From positions 62,001-126,000 of the forward strand of contig NZ_AUHV01000006.1 in assembly GCF_000423365.1 (NCBI RefSeq): a stretch of 64,000 nucleotides of DNA, read 5' to 3'. Positions within the stretch are counted from its first letter, which is position 1; each line of letters starts with the position of its first letter. The position numbers and the translations under genes are program-made. The notes beneath the pieces were generated by a model that saw only the letters and a program-made list of their open reading frames with translations, ran no database searches and was not told the DNA's origin. Positions 51,118 through 61,071 of this stretch are shown here, one piece after another. Source of the DNA: Maritalea myrionectae DSM 19524 (GTDB taxonomy: Bacteria > Pseudomonadota > Alphaproteobacteria > Rhizobiales > Devosiaceae).

Positions 51118-51354
51118 ATGCCCACGCCAACCCCCTGTCTTTGGTTTGACAACAATGCGGAAGAGGCCGCGCGCTTTTATTGCTCCATCTTTGAGCGTGC
51201 AGAAATGCTGCATCCCGCAGAACCAACACCCAAAGGGGCGCATCTGCCCTTCATGTCAGATCCGCAAGTGGCAAAAGCGGCCACAGAGGCCAAGTTCAAA
51301 ATGCGCAAAATCATTGTGGCGGATTTGGAAGCGGTGGCAGATGCGGCGCGCTAG
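51118..51354 (+). pseudogene. Remnant of a VOC-family (PhnB-like) protein with internal deletion
   Basis: 78 codons. The first part, PTPCLWFDNNAEEAARFYCSIF, is the N-terminus of 3-dmu-9_3-mt/PhnB-like VOC proteins. The last part, from LPFMSDPQVAKAATEAKFKM to the end, matches their C-terminus. The family is normally about 150-160 residues, so roughly 75 residues of the middle, including metal-site positions, are missing while the frame is kept. I regard it as decayed; a short functional protein is less likely. Confidence 0.65.
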
Positions 51355-52050
51355 CTAGTTCGGCTTTTCCAGCACCAGAAAAATAAAGCGCGGTTGGGTG
51401 GTGAGCTTTTTGTAAGCGTTAGGAAATTGCGCCTCGGTTTCTGGCAGCGGCATGGGTTCCTTGATCCTATCGATCTGCAACCCAGCGACTTTGATCTCCT
51501 CGACCATTTGGGTGAGGGGGCGCCGCCAATAGCGCACATAAAGGGTGCCATCCGGCTTGTCCCAGCTATCTTCAATCAGCGTATGGGCGAAATAGTTTTC
51601 GCCCCCGGCCAATTCATGATCCATAAAAGGATGGTGGGTGGAGATCACCACTTCGCCACCGGGCTTGAGCAATCGATAAAACTCACTGAGCGGTGTTTGC
51701 CAATGTTCCACATAGTGCAGGGCCAGCGCACATAGAATGCGGTCAAATTGCGTGTCTTGATAAGGCAGGGGTTCTGCCAGGTTCGCTTTTTTAAGGCTGA
51801 CCCGATCGCCAAGCGCCTCTTTGGCAAAAGCGAGCATATTTTCGCTCATGTCAAAGCCATGCACGTTTGCGCCTTTGGCCAACAGGTCGGCACAATGCTT
51901 GCCACCACCACAGCCCGCGTCCAGCACCGTTAAGCCCTTCACATCGCCCATCAGCTCTATAGAGTTGGGGCGTTCGTAAAGATCGTTCCACGGGCTTGTC
52001 TTTTCGGCGTCGTAAATCTTTGCGAGCTTGTCGAAATCTGTGGCGGTCAT
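51355..52050 (-). CDS. Class I SAM-dependent methyltransferase
   Basis: A 231-residue methyltransferase: motif I VLDAGCGGGKHCADLLAKGA, an acidic end of strand 2 (GFDMSENML), DRILCALALHYVEHW for motif II and LLKPGGEVVISTHHPF for motif III. This UbiE/BioC-like type methylates small molecules; the substrate is unknown. Its stop abuts the VOC remnant on the opposite strand. It is transcribed from near the secA terminator. Confidence 0.82.
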   Translation of the reverse strand: MTATDFDKLAKIYDAEKTSPWNDLYERPNSIELMGDVKGLTVLDAGCGGGKHCADLLAKGANVHGFDMSENMLAFAKEALGDRVSLKKANLAEPLPYQDTQFDRILCALALHYVEHWQTPLSEFYRLLKPGGEVVISTHHPFMDHELAGGENYFAHTLIEDSWDKPDGTLYVRYWRRPLTQMVEEIKVAGLQIDRIKEPMPLPETEAQFPNAYKKLTTQPRFIFLVLEKPN

Positions 52051-52069
52051 TTGGTTCCCCTAGAGACAA

Positions 52070-52097
52070 AAAAGGCGCTTTGGATAAAGCGCCTTTT
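52070..52097. terminator. secA terminator
   Basis: A 12-base perfect stem AAAAGGCGCTTT with its complement (52070-52081, 52086-52097) and loop GGAT, flanked by A and T runs. It lies 26 bases after the secA stop and can act on the minus strand. Confidence 0.85.
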
Positions 52098-52122
52098 GAA
52101 ATTATTCTGCCTTGCTTGGCGA

Positions 52123-54780
52123 CTAGTAAGCGCCGTGGCAATGCTTGTATTTTTTGCCTGAACCACAAGGGCATGGATCGTTGCGGCGCACTTTGCCCCA
52201 ATTCTCCATGTTGAGATCGCTATCTTCACCCACTTCGTTTCTGCCGGTTTGCGGGTTGATATGGCTTTCTTGCATTTGTGGCATTTCGGGCTCTGGTGGC
52301 CGCATTTCGATTTGCACATGGCTGATCTGGGTGATCACCAATTCGCGCAAGCGGTCCAACAGGCCTTGGAACAATTCATAGGCTTCTTGCTTATATTCGT
52401 TCAGCGGATCGCGCTGGGCAATCGCGCGCCAACCCACCACTTTGGACAAATGGTCGAGGGTCACAAGGTGTTCGCGCCACAGGCCGTCCAATGATTGCAG
52501 CAAGAACTGCTTTTCAATCTGGCGCATAACGTCTGGTGTGTATTGCGCTGCTTTTGCGGCGGCGGCTTCATCGGCAACTTTGGTGAGGCGCTCGGTGACT
52601 TCGGCAACGTCGATGCCTTCTTCTTCCGCCCATTTGTCCGTATGAACCTCAATATTGAGGTATGTTTTGGCCGCTTCGTTCAGGCCTTCAGTGTTCCATT
52701 GCTCAGGATAGGCCCGTTCAGGCACAAAGCGCTGGATAATGTCTTCCACCACATCGTGACGCATTTCGGTGATGGTTTCGCTGACATTGTCATCATCCAT
52801 CAATTCAAGGCGCTGTTCAAAGATCACCTTACGCTGATCATTCATCACATCATCATATTTGAGGATGTTTTTCCGAATGTCGAAGTTGCGCGCTTCCACT
52901 TTGGATTGTGAGCGTTCAAGCGCACTGGAGACCCATGGGTGAGAAATGGCTTCGCCATCTTCAAGGCCCAATTTGGTCAGCATGGATTCCATGCGCTCGG
53001 GCGCAAAGATCCGCATCAAATCATCTTGCAATGACAAGTAGAATTTCGAACGGCCCGGATCGCCCTGACGGCCAGAACGGCCACGCAACTGGTTGTCGAT
53101 CCGGCGTGATTCATGGCGCTCGGTGCCCACCACATAAAGCCCGCCAGCGGCGAGGGACTTTTGCTTGTTTTCTTCAATCTCGGCTTTGATCGCTTCGATC
53201 TTTTTCTCGCGCTCTTCGCCTTCAAGGCCATCACATTCAAGATCAACGCGCATTTCCAAATTGCCGCCGAGCTGAATGTCGGTACCACGGCCTGCCATGT
53301 TGGTGGCGATGGTCACGGCGCCGGGCATGCCGGCATTGGCGATGATGTGCGCTTCTTGCTCATGCTGGCGCGCGTTCAAAACTTTAACGTCTTTCACGCC
53401 TTCTTTTTCCAGCATCTTGGCCAATTGCTCAGATTTTTCAATCGAGGTGGTGCCCACCAAAACAGGCTGGCCCTTGGGCTGGCACGCTGCCACTTCTTTG
53501 GCGATGGCTTCGTATTTTTCTTCTTGGGTGCGGTAGACTTCGTCTTCCTCATCAATCCGTGCAGTTGGCCGGTTGGTGGGTACAGTCACCACATTGAGCT
53601 TATAAATGTCGGCAAATTCTTCGGCCTCGGTGGAGGCGGTGCCGGTCATGCCAGCCAGCTTGTCGTAAAGCCGGAAATAGTTTTGGAATGTGATGGAGGC
53701 CAGCGTTTGGTTTTCAGGCTGAATTTCAGCGCCTTCTTTGGCTTCCAATGCTTGGTGCAAACCTTCGGAGAACCGACGGCCCGGCATCATGCGGCCGGTA
53801 AACTCGTCCACGATCACCACTTCATTGTTGCGCACAATATAGTCTTTGTCGCGGGTGAAGAGTTTGTGGGCGCGCAACGCAGCATTCAAATGGTGCACCA
53901 CTGAGACGTTCTCAACGTCATAAAGGCCTTCGCCTTTGATCAGCTCCTCCTTACGCAGCACCTCTTCCAGTTTTTCAATGCCTTGGTCGGTGAAGGTGGC
54001 GGAGCGTTGCTTTTCGTCAAGCTCATAATCGCCTTCTTCCACCAAGGGGATCAGGGCGTTGATTTTGACATAGAGGTCGGAGCGGTCTTCGGACGGGCCC
54101 GAAATGATCAAGGGCGTCCGCGCCTCATCGATCAAGATGCTGTCCACCTCATCGACGATCGCAAAATTATGGCCGCGTTGCACCATTTGCTCGCGCGAGT
54201 ATTTCATATTGTCGCGCAAATAGTCGAAGCCGAATTCGTTGTTGGTGCCGTAGGTTACGTCCGCTTGATAGGCCGCGCGACGTTGATCTTCTGAAATGCC
54301 ATGGATGATGACGCCGGTGGTCAGGCCCAAAAAGCTGTAGACCTGGTTCATCCATTCGGCATCACGCTTGGCCAGATAATCGTTCACGGTTACAACGTGC
54401 ACGCCTTTTTCGGCGATGGCATTGAGATATACCGCCAATGTTGCCACCAGGGTTTTACCCTCACCAGTGCGCATTTCAGCGATTGCATTGTCGTTGAGCA
54501 CCATGCCGCCAATCAGCTGCACATCATAGTGGCGCTGACCGAGGGCGCGCTTGGCCCCTTCGCGTACAACCGCGAAGGCCGGGACCAAAAGATCCTTTAG
54601 CGTCTTGCCGTCTTTATATTCTTGCTTGAATTGTTCCGTTTTCGCGCGCAGTTCATCGTCGCTCAGCGCTGCGATTTCCGGCTCCATCGCGTTGATCGCA
54701 TCAACCAGTGGCTGATATTTCTTGACCTGACGATCATTTGCGGAACCAAAGATTTTTTTAGCCAGTGCAGCTAATGCCAT
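52123..54780 (-). CDS. secA: Preprotein translocase ATPase SecA
   Basis: An 885-residue SecA with the two helicase-type NBDs: Walker [38 protein letters not shown], and [18 protein letters not shown] in NBD2. A PPXD domain and a C-terminal SEC-C zinc motif [12 protein letters not shown] that binds SecB follow. The start at 54780 follows AAGGAC; the frame to 54876 is not used. It is divergent from the foldase gene. Confidence 0.98.
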   Translation of the reverse strand: MALAALAKKIFGSANDRQVKKYQPLVDAINAMEPEIAALSDDELRAKTEQFKQEYKDGKTLKDLLVPAFAVVREGAKRALGQRHYDVQLIGGMVLNDNAIAEMRTGEGKTLVATLAVYLNAIAEKGVHVVTVNDYLAKRDAEWMNQVYSFLGLTTGVIIHGISEDQRRAAYQADVTYGTNNEFGFDYLRDNMKYSREQMVQRGHNFAIVDEVDSILIDEARTPLIISGPSEDRSDLYVKINALIPLVEEGDYELDEKQRSATFTDQGIEKLEEVLRKEELIKGEGLYDVENVSVVHHLNAALRAHKLFTRDKDYIVRNNEVVIVDEFTGRMMPGRRFSEGLHQALEAKEGAEIQPENQTLASITFQNYFRLYDKLAGMTGTASTEAEEFADIYKLNVVTVPTNRPTARIDEEDEVYRTQEEKYEAIAKEVAACQPKGQPVLVGTTSIEKSEQLAKMLEKEGVKDVKVLNARQHEQEAHIIANAGMPGAVTIATNMAGRGTDIQLGGNLEMRVDLECDGLEGEEREKKIEAIKAEIEENKQKSLAAGGLYVVGTERHESRRIDNQLRGRSGRQGDPGRSKFYLSLQDDLMRIFAPERMESMLTKLGLEDGEAISHPWVSSALERSQSKVEARNFDIRKNILKYDDVMNDQRKVIFEQRLELMDDDNVSETITEMRHDVVEDIIQRFVPERAYPEQWNTEGLNEAAKTYLNIEVHTDKWAEEEGIDVAEVTERLTKVADEAAAAKAAQYTPDVMRQIEKQFLLQSLDGLWREHLVTLDHLSKVVGWRAIAQRDPLNEYKQEAYELFQGLLDRLRELVITQISHVQIEMRPPEPEMPQMQESHINPQTGRNEVGEDSDLNMENWGKVRRNDPCPCGSGKKYKHCHGAY

Positions 54781-55016
54781 GACAGATGTCCTTATTGATG
54801 CCTCAAAATCGGGTTTTAGGCCCTTAAGGCGACAGGAATGTGTTCGTTTTTTAAATGTGACACGATCAAATGCCACATTTGGCCACTAAAAAAGCAGCGT
54901 TGGGAGATGTAGTGCTGGCAAAGTGTCTTGTCAACGCTTCACAAATCACGCAAACCTCACAGCTAATTGTATCTGGCCGCAAAAATGGCCAGCCACACAA
55001 AGAAAAGGAACGTCTT

Positions 55017-55880
55017 ATGACCGGAATGCTTTACCAACTGAAAAACTTTACCTCAGCGCTTGTCTTGGGAGGGGTTGTTGCCGTTGGTTCGGTTTTTGCG
55101 GTCTCTGGTGCGCTGGCGCAGGACGCCACTCAGCAGCAAGCGCCTCAATTTGATCCGGACAAAGTGGTGGCTAAGGTTGGCGATTCAGCCATCACTGAGC
55201 TTGACCTTATTTATGCCATTGAAGATTTGGGCCAAGATATTGCACAGATCCCACCGCAACAGCGTCGGCAGTTTGTCATTCAAATGCTGGTGGATATGAA
55301 AGTGATGGCGCAAGTGGCGCGGGATGAAGGCATGGCGGAGAGCGAAGTGTTTGAACGCCGCAAAGCCTATCTTGAAGACCGGGCATTGCGCCGGGCCTAT
55401 TTGGAAGAGGTTGTGGCCAAGTCGATCACCGATGAAGAGGTGAAGGCTGAATATGATGCCATCTTCAAAGATTTTGAAGGTCAGGAAGAGCTGCGCGCGC
55501 GTCATATTTTGGTGGAAACTGAAGAAGAAGCGCAAGCATTGGTTGAAGAGATCAATGGCGGCGCTGACTTTGCGGAAACAGCAAAAGAAAAATCCACTGG
55601 CCCGAGTGGTGCACAAGGCGGCGACCTTGGTTATTTCAAACAGGGCGACATGGTGCCTGAGTTTTATGAAGCCGCAAATGCGTTGCAAGTTGGCGATGTT
55701 TCTGCGCCCGTGCAATCACAGTTTGGCTGGCACGTGATCAAGCTGGAAGACCGCAAGGCTGCTGAGCCGCCTGCATTGGCACAGGTTGAGCAACAAGTGC
55801 GTCAGCGAGTTTTGGCGAAGAAATTCGAAAAAATCGTGGCGGACAATAAAGAAAACATCACCGTCGAAATCGTAGAATAG
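55017..55880 (+). CDS. PpiC-type peptidyl-prolyl isomerase (foldase)
   Basis: A 287-residue exported protein. A signal peptide ends SGALAQ near residue 36. An N-terminal SurA-like helical part follows, with a rotamase domain of PpiC/parvulin type: ELRARHILVETEEEAQALVEEI, ADFAETAKEKSTGPSGAQGGDLGYF, and FGWHVIKLEDR. It assists folding of secreted proteins in the periplasm. The ATG at 55017 has AAGGAA upstream; the long frame from 54870 is rejected. It is divergent from secA across 236 bases. Confidence 0.92.
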   Translation: MTGMLYQLKNFTSALVLGGVVAVGSVFAVSGALAQDATQQQAPQFDPDKVVAKVGDSAITELDLIYAIEDLGQDIAQIPPQQRRQFVIQMLVDMKVMAQVARDEGMAESEVFERRKAYLEDRALRRAYLEEVVAKSITDEEVKAEYDAIFKDFEGQEELRARHILVETEEEAQALVEEINGGADFAETAKEKSTGPSGAQGGDLGYFKQGDMVPEFYEAANALQVGDVSAPVQSQFGWHVIKLEDRKAAEPPALAQVEQQVRQRVLAKKFEKIVADNKENITVEIVE

Positions 55881-55890
55881 GACAGCCTTG

Positions 55891-57120
55891 ATGGAGTTGG
55901 ACATCTCGCCATTGGCGCCCGCGCAATTTGCTGAACTCAACGACATTGATGGGGTGGATATTTTCACCACATCAATTGCTGGCGGCTATAAGGGCCGTGA
56001 TAATTTGTTGCTGGCTAGATTTTGCGAAGGCACGAGCGTGGCCGGGGTGTTCACCACGTCTAAATGTGCGTCTGCACCCATTGATTGGTGCAAAGCCTAT
56101 ATCGACAATGGCGTTGCCCGGGGCCTGATGGTCAATGCGGGCAACGCCAATGCCTTTGTTGGCAAGGTGGGGGCGCAAACGGTCGAGCAGACAGCGCAAG
56201 CCGCTGCGGCCTTTATTGGCTGTACCCCGCAAGAAATCTTTGTGTCGTCAACCGGGGTGATTGGCGAGCCACTTGATCCGCAACCCATGATGGATGCGCT
56301 GGCTCAATTGGATGACGCAAAACGGGGTGGATATGAAGCCGCCGCAAACGCCATCCGCACGACAGACACCTATGCCAAGGGCGCCGGGGCGACGTTGGAT
56401 TTGGATGGGGTGGAGATCAATATCTCAGGCATCGCCAAAGGGTCAGGCATGATTGCGCCGAATATGGCGACGATGCTGGCCTATGTCTTTACAGATGCGC
56501 CGATCGCGGCCGATATTCTGGACGCGCTGCTTAAGCCTGCCAACCGCGCCAGTTTCAATGCCATCACTGTCGATAGCGACACCTCTACATCAGATTGCTG
56601 TTTGGTTTTTGCCACGGGCAAAGCTGACATTGACCCGATCACCAAATTGGATGACCCGCGCTGTGCGCTTTTTGCTGAAGCGTTGCGTGCTGTTCTGCAT
56701 GATTTGGCGTTGCAGATTGTGTGCGACGGGGAAGGGGCGCAAAAGCTGATCATTGTGAAGGTTGAGGGCGCAACATCTGATCAAAGCGCCGATGTGATCG
56801 CCCGCTCAATTGCCAATTCGCCCCTGGTGAAAACCGCTGTGGCGGGGGAAGACGCCAATTGGGGACGGGTGGTGATGGCCGTGGGCAAGGCTGGTGAGCC
56901 AGCGGACCGCGACAAGCTACAAATTCGATTTGGCGATCTTTTGCTGACCGACCAAGGCCAGCGCTCCCCCCATTATCGGGAAGAAGATGCGGCAGCCTAC
57001 ATGAAAAATGATCAGATCGAGATTGGTGTTGATCTGGGGCTAGGCGATGGCGCCGCCACCATCTACACCTGTGATCTGACGCACGGATATATCACCATCA
57101 ATGGCGATTACCGCAGCTAA
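55891..57120 (+). CDS. argJ: Bifunctional ornithine acetyltransferase / N-acetylglutamate synthase ArgJ
   Basis: A 409-residue self-cleaving enzyme of arginine synthesis. KGSGMIAPNMATMLAYVFTDA holds the conserved Ala-Thr cleavage site, where the Thr becomes the nucleophile. Other marks are GLMVNAGNANAF and the C-terminal THGYITINGDYRS. It recycles the acetyl group from N-acetylornithine to glutamate. It starts ten bases after the foldase stop. Confidence 0.96.
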   Translation: MELDISPLAPAQFAELNDIDGVDIFTTSIAGGYKGRDNLLLARFCEGTSVAGVFTTSKCASAPIDWCKAYIDNGVARGLMVNAGNANAFVGKVGAQTVEQTAQAAAAFIGCTPQEIFVSSTGVIGEPLDPQPMMDALAQLDDAKRGGYEAAANAIRTTDTYAKGAGATLDLDGVEINISGIAKGSGMIAPNMATMLAYVFTDAPIAADILDALLKPANRASFNAITVDSDTSTSDCCLVFATGKADIDPITKLDDPRCALFAEALRAVLHDLALQIVCDGEGAQKLIIVKVEGATSDQSADVIARSIANSPLVKTAVAGEDANWGRVVMAVGKAGEPADRDKLQIRFGDLLLTDQGQRSPHYREEDAAAYMKNDQIEIGVDLGLGDGAATIYTCDLTHGYITINGDYRS

Positions 57121-57138
57121 GCGACAAAGGATAGATGA

Positions 57139-57549
57139 ATGAGCACTGACAAACCGCTTTTGGTTGTGGTGGCCTGTGCCTTGATCGATGCAGATCGACG
57201 GGTGCTCATTGCCCAGCGCCCAGAAGATAAAAATATGGGCGGGCTTTGGGAGTTTCCTGGCGGCAAGCTGGAAAAGGACGAAAGCCCGGAAGAGGCGCTC
57301 ATTCGCGAATTGCGTGAGGAGCTGGCTGTTGAAACGCAAGAGGCGTGCCTGGCGCCGTTGACCTTCGCTTCCTTTTCTTATGAAAGTTTTCACCTTCTCA
57401 TGCCACTTTACGTTTGTCGGAAGTGGCAAGGCACCCCGCAAGCGCTTGAACATCAAGCGTTGAAATGGGTGCGCCCGCAAAAGCTGCGTGACTATGATAT
57501 GCCCCCGGCGGATGAACCATTGATCGCCCATTTGTGCGATCTTTTATAG
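57139..57549 (+). CDS. mutT: MutT-like Nudix hydrolase (8-oxo-dGTP diphosphatase type)
   Basis: A 136-residue Nudix protein. It opens with VACALIDADRRVLIAQRPEDKNMGGLWEFPGG, and the Nudix box is GGKLEKDESPEEALIRELREEL with all conserved glutamates. argJ-mutT is a common pair in Rhizobiales. It hydrolyses oxidised nucleotides. It starts 18 bases after argJ. Confidence 0.92.
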   Translation: MSTDKPLLVVVACALIDADRRVLIAQRPEDKNMGGLWEFPGGKLEKDESPEEALIRELREELAVETQEACLAPLTFASFSYESFHLLMPLYVCRKWQGTPQALEHQALKWVRPQKLRDYDMPPADEPLIAHLCDLL

Positions 57550-57566
57550 GGCACAAAGGGGCGGAT

Positions 57567-57743
57567 ATGGCTATTCTAAAGCGATTTTGGGTCGATGAAA
57601 GCGGCGCTACAGCAATTGAATATGCATTGATTGGCACCCTTGCTTCAGTGGCAATTTTGGGCGGCGTTATGGCCCTTTCGGGCAATTTGGGCCTTGTTTT
57701 TGACGCGGTTGCCACCGCCTTCACCAATGCGATGCCGAGCTAG
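57567..57743 (+). CDS. Flp-family type IVb pilin
   Basis: A 58-residue prepilin. A short leader ends at the prepilin peptidase site before ATAIEYALIGTL, followed by a hydrophobic helix and a short tail. The ATG at 57567 is 17 bases after the mutT stop. Flp pilins normally need tad/cpa genes for export, and none are in this window. It could be a stray paralogue or a read-through passenger of mutT. Confidence 0.85.
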   Translation: MAILKRFWVDESGATAIEYALIGTLASVAILGGVMALSGNLGLVFDAVATAFTNAMPS

Positions 57744-58636
57744 TTCTCACCCGACTTATCGCCCAACACATCCTTTAGGCTTTTGGTGGCGCTGCCCGGG
57801 CGCAGCGGTTTTTGCTGACTTTCGTGCGGCGTCCATCCCATCAACCACAGCAGATCAAGGGTCGCGCGACAGCGGCCATCTTCATCGGTGAACTGATCCG
57901 CATAAAATTCAACCACCTTGGTCAAAAGGCCGCGGCTGACAAAGTTTTGTGGCCGTTCGAGCAGTGGGTTTGATGCCCCGAACTGGCGCAGCTCTTCCAT
58001 CAGGGCGATGGGATGCCCATAGCGCACCACATGATGTTCCAAATCTGTTACGGGGAGGGCAAATCCGCCCCGTTGCAACAAAGCGCCGCCATCACGAATG
58101 TCGATAAAGGGCGCGACGCGGGCATAGGCGCCGCCTGAATGGGCGACATCAGCGTTGAGCCATGCTTGGCGCAATTCGGTGAGACTGTCGCCGCCAAGCG
58201 CGGCCACAACACAAAGCCCATCGGGGCGCAAATAGCGCTGCGCCTGGACGAAAAAGCCCGGCACATCATCCATCATATGTAGATCCGCCAGCGACACGAT
58301 TAGATCATAATCATTATGAGGCAAATCAAGGCGCGCGGGATCGTAAAAAGGAACGTCGCCTTTTGCGTCGGACGGCAGAGTGAGGCCATACTCGAAATTG
58401 ATTGGCCCTTCTGCTGATTTGATGTTTTGCGCAAAAAAGTCGGGGTGTGGGGCCAGTAATAGCGCTTTCTCAAATTTCCGGGTGATGGTGCTCAAACGAT
58501 CTTTCAGATCATTGATCATTAGATCGGCGATAAAATTGTCTGGCCCTGAGGCGGTTTGGAAAATGCTGGCCTTTTGCAATCGTTTTGCAATAAGCTCCCG
58601 ATCAAACAATTTTTTAACCTGATTTTTTTGTGCCAT
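57740..58636 (-). CDS. BioC-like SAM-dependent methyltransferase (NDUFAF5-type)
   Basis: A 298-residue protein with NQVKKLFDRELIAKRLQKAS at the start, a YDLIVSLADLHMMDDVPGFF catalytic-domain strand and LRPDGLCVVAALGGDSLTELR for the post-motif region. It resembles the bacterial relatives of NDUFAF5, a hydroxylase/methyltransferase for complex I assembly. The first glycine-rich loop is poorly conserved. The ATG at 58636 follows AAAGGT. It converges on the pilin gene with four shared bases and is divergent from comF. Confidence 0.8.
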   Translation of the reverse strand: MAQKNQVKKLFDRELIAKRLQKASIFQTASGPDNFIADLMINDLKDRLSTITRKFEKALLLAPHPDFFAQNIKSAEGPINFEYGLTLPSDAKGDVPFYDPARLDLPHNDYDLIVSLADLHMMDDVPGFFVQAQRYLRPDGLCVVAALGGDSLTELRQAWLNADVAHSGGAYARVAPFIDIRDGGALLQRGGFALPVTDLEHHVVRYGHPIALMEELRQFGASNPLLERPQNFVSRGLLTKVVEFYADQFTDEDGRCRATLDLLWLMGWTPHESQQKPLRPGSATKSLKDVLGDKSGEN

Positions 58637-58649
58637 TGAAAGACCTTTC

Positions 58650-59438
58650 ATGTCAGGGCGTTGGACCGGTAAAGGCATCGCAAACGCTACAAATGCGCGG
58701 GTAGTGCGGACATTCAAAGCATTGTCGCTTGGGGTGTTGGATAGGGTTTTTCCCCCGGTGTGTCTAGCCTGCGATGCGGCAATTTCTGACCATCAGCATC
58801 TGTGTGCGCCCTGTTGGGCGCAATTGTCGCCGATCACTGCGCCGATTTGCCCCGTGATGGGCTTGCCCTTTGCCATGGATTTGGGGCGCGACGCCAAAAG
58901 CGCTGAGGCGTTGGCGCAGCCGCCAGCTTTTGATCGGGCGCGCTATGCGGTGCGGTTTAACGATAAAGCGCGGGAAATTGTTCATCATTTGAAATATCGT
59001 GATCGCCACGATATGGCGCGGTTTTGTGCCCGGATGATGGCGCATGCGGCACCCGAATTCTGGGCGGGCGACGGGGTGATTGTGCCGGTGCCCTTGCATT
59101 GGCGGCGGCACTTGTCGCGCCGCTACAATCAATCCGGGTTGCTGGCCCGCGCATTGGCGCGAGAGACGGGGCTGCCGGTGGATTTTGAACTGGTGCGGCG
59201 TATTAGATCGACCCAACAACAGGTGGGGTTGTCGGCCAGGGCGCGGGCGCAAAATGTGCGTGGCGCGTTTGCGGTCAATGAAATGGCGCTGGAGCGGCGT
59301 TTGGGGCGGCGGATCATATTGGTGGACGATGTGATGACGACCGGGGCCACAATCACAGCCCTAGCCAAATTGCTTCGTTCGCATTATATCACTCAAGTTG
59401 ATGTTATTTGCTTTGCGCGGGTTACCTCCCAACCCTGA
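58650..59438 (+). CDS. comF: ComF-family phosphoribosyltransferase-like protein
   Basis: A 262-residue ComF with N-terminal zinc-finger cysteines (PPVCLACDAAIS, HLCAPCWAQL) and the PRPP-binding loop ILVDDVMTTGATITALAK. Also conserved are VPLHWRRHLSRRYNQSGLLA and RIRSTQQQVGLSARAR. It is linked to natural competence or DNA uptake in other bacteria. It leads comF-grxC-nitrilase-DUF1178, a common Rhizobiales cluster. Confidence 0.92.
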   Translation: MSGRWTGKGIANATNARVVRTFKALSLGVLDRVFPPVCLACDAAISDHQHLCAPCWAQLSPITAPICPVMGLPFAMDLGRDAKSAEALAQPPAFDRARYAVRFNDKAREIVHHLKYRDRHDMARFCARMMAHAAPEFWAGDGVIVPVPLHWRRHLSRRYNQSGLLARALARETGLPVDFELVRRIRSTQQQVGLSARARAQNVRGAFAVNEMALERRLGRRIILVDDVMTTGATITALAKLLRSHYITQVDVICFARVTSQP

Positions 59439-59469
59439 TGGCGCAAACGAAGAGTATGAGAAGTGAAAT

Positions 59470-59739
59470 ATGCCGAAGATTGAGCTTTATACAACGCCAA
59501 CTTGCCCCTATTGCTTGGCCGCAAAGGCGTTGCTGAACAAAAAAGAAGTTGCCTTCACCGAGATTACTGTGGTGGGCCACCCGCAAGAGCGGGAAAAAAT
59601 GATTGCGCGTGCCAATGGCAAACAAACGGTGCCGCAAATCTTTATCGATGATTTTCATGTGGGCGGATTTGATGAGCTTGCCGCGATGGATCGTGCAGGC
59701 AAGCTTGACCCGATGCTTGAAGGGCGTGCCGCCTCCTAA
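59470..59739 (+). CDS. grxC: Glutaredoxin 3 (GrxC)
   Basis: An 89-residue dithiol glutaredoxin: YTTPTCPYCLAAKALL with the CPYC active site, the QTVPQIFIDDFHVGG cis-proline loop and glutathione-binding segment. It reduces disulfides using glutathione. It is 31 bases after comF and 14 before the nitrilase gene. Confidence 0.94.
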   Translation: MPKIELYTTPTCPYCLAAKALLNKKEVAFTEITVVGHPQEREKMIARANGKQTVPQIFIDDFHVGGFDELAAMDRAGKLDPMLEGRAAS

Positions 59740-59753
59740 ATGAGGTGAAACCA

Positions 59754-60587
59754 ATGAAAATTGCCGCACTGCAAATGCGCAGTTCCATGCAGGCTGATGA
59801 CAATATTGACGCCATTGCGCAGGCGGCGCAGGCTGCTGCCTCGCAAGGGGTGAGCTATTTGCAAACCCCGGAAATGTCGGTGATGTTTGCCGAGCGGCGT
59901 GCGCAGCTTGATGATTGGGCCACGGACGAGAATGTCGAGCGCACCCTTGGCGGATTGGCAGATATTGCGCGTAACAATGCGCTGTTTTTGCATGTGGGCT
60001 CGATGGCGGTGCCCGCCGGTGATGGTCGGCTTTACAACCGCGCCTATCTGTTTTCGCCCAATGGTGATCTGTTAGAGACTTACGAAAAAATCCATTTGTT
60101 TGACGCGGACGTGGAAGGGGACGATCCCTATCGCGAGAGCGACAATTATCGGCCGGGCGAGCGGGCGGTTGTGTGTCCTGTTGGGGCGCTGAACCTTGGT
60201 TTTTCTATTTGCTATGACATGCGGTTTGCCCATCTTTATGCGGCATTGCGCGAGGCGGAAGCCAATGTGATGGCGGTGCCTGCGGCGTTCACGGTGCCAA
60301 CGGGTGAAGCCCATTGGCACGCCTTGTTGCGGGCGCGGGCGATTGAAACGGGCAGCTTTGTGGTGGCGGCGGCGCAAGGTGGCGCGCATGAAAATGGCCG
60401 CAATACCTATGGTCATTCGCTCATTATTGACCCGTGGGGGCGCATTTTGGCCGAAAAAGCGGACGATGAGCCCGGTTTGATTATTGCGCCGCTCGATTTA
60501 AGCCTTATAAAGGAGGCCCGAATGCGGTTGCCGACATTTGCCAACCGGCGTGAATTTTCGTTAAGCGTTAACCGACACATGTCATAA
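59754..60587 (+). CDS. Nitrilase-superfamily carbon-nitrogen hydrolase (Nit1-like)
   Basis: A 277-residue hydrolase with the Glu-Lys-Cys triad: Glu in LQTPEMSVMF, Lys in ETYEKIHLFDADV and Cys in LGFSICYDMRFAHLY. This is the Nit1/NIT2 type, where relatives deaminate oxidised glutathione or ketoglutaramate. The ATG at 59754 follows GAGGTG; a GTG at 59745 is upstream in frame. It sits between grxC and DUF1178, consistent with a thiol-repair role, which is inference. Confidence 0.9.
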   Translation: MKIAALQMRSSMQADDNIDAIAQAAQAAASQGVSYLQTPEMSVMFAERRAQLDDWATDENVERTLGGLADIARNNALFLHVGSMAVPAGDGRLYNRAYLFSPNGDLLETYEKIHLFDADVEGDDPYRESDNYRPGERAVVCPVGALNLGFSICYDMRFAHLYAALREAEANVMAVPAAFTVPTGEAHWHALLRARAIETGSFVVAAAQGGAHENGRNTYGHSLIIDPWGRILAEKADDEPGLIIAPLDLSLIKEARMRLPTFANRREFSLSVNRHMS

Positions 60588-60621
60588 TCGAGATGTATCG
60601 TTAAGTTAAAAGGTGAACTTC

Positions 60622-61071
60622 GTGATTCAGTATTCGCTCATCTGCGAGAATGATCATAAATTTGAAGCGTGGTTTAAAAATGCCAGCGCCTATGATGTGC
60701 AGTCTGAAAAAGGCGTTTTGGAATGCCCTTTGTGTGGCACCCGCACAGTCAATAAAGCGCTGATGGCACCCGCCGTGGGCAAAAAGTCCAATCAAAAAGC
60801 TGAAGCCGCACCACAAAAGACCATGGCGTTGTCTGCTGGCCATCCTGAGCAGCAAGAAGTGCGCGAAGCCTTGCGCCGTTTGCGCTCCAAAGTGGAGAGC
60901 GAGGCGGAATATGTGGGCGATCGGTTTGCCGAAGAGGCCCGCAAAATGGCTGACGATGCCGAGCAAAAGCGCGGTATCTATGGCGAAGCCACAGCCGAAG
61001 AAGTTACCTCATTGATTGAAGATGAGATTGACTTTATGCCGCTGCCTCGCCTGCCCGAAGAGCATAATTAG
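60622..61071 (+). CDS. DUF1178 family protein
   Basis: A 149-residue protein with an N-terminal zinc-ribbon-like element (ICENDHKFEAWF, LECPLCGTRTVNKALM), a charged helical middle and a C-terminal LPRLPEEHN. Function unknown. GTG 60622 is chosen over GTG 60613 because AAGGTG is six bases upstream and it gives the family start IQYSLICENDHKFE. Confidence 0.88.
   Translation: MIQYSLICENDHKFEAWFKNASAYDVQSEKGVLECPLCGTRTVNKALMAPAVGKKSNQKAEAAPQKTMALSAGHPEQQEVREALRRLRSKVESEAEYVGDRFAEEARKMADDAEQKRGIYGEATAEEVTSLIEDEIDFMPLPRLPEEHN

Noticed and set aside
54870-55016. N-terminal extension of the PpiC foldase frame
   Set aside because: The ATG at 55017 has the ribosome site and starts a signal peptide; the extension overlaps the secA promoter region.
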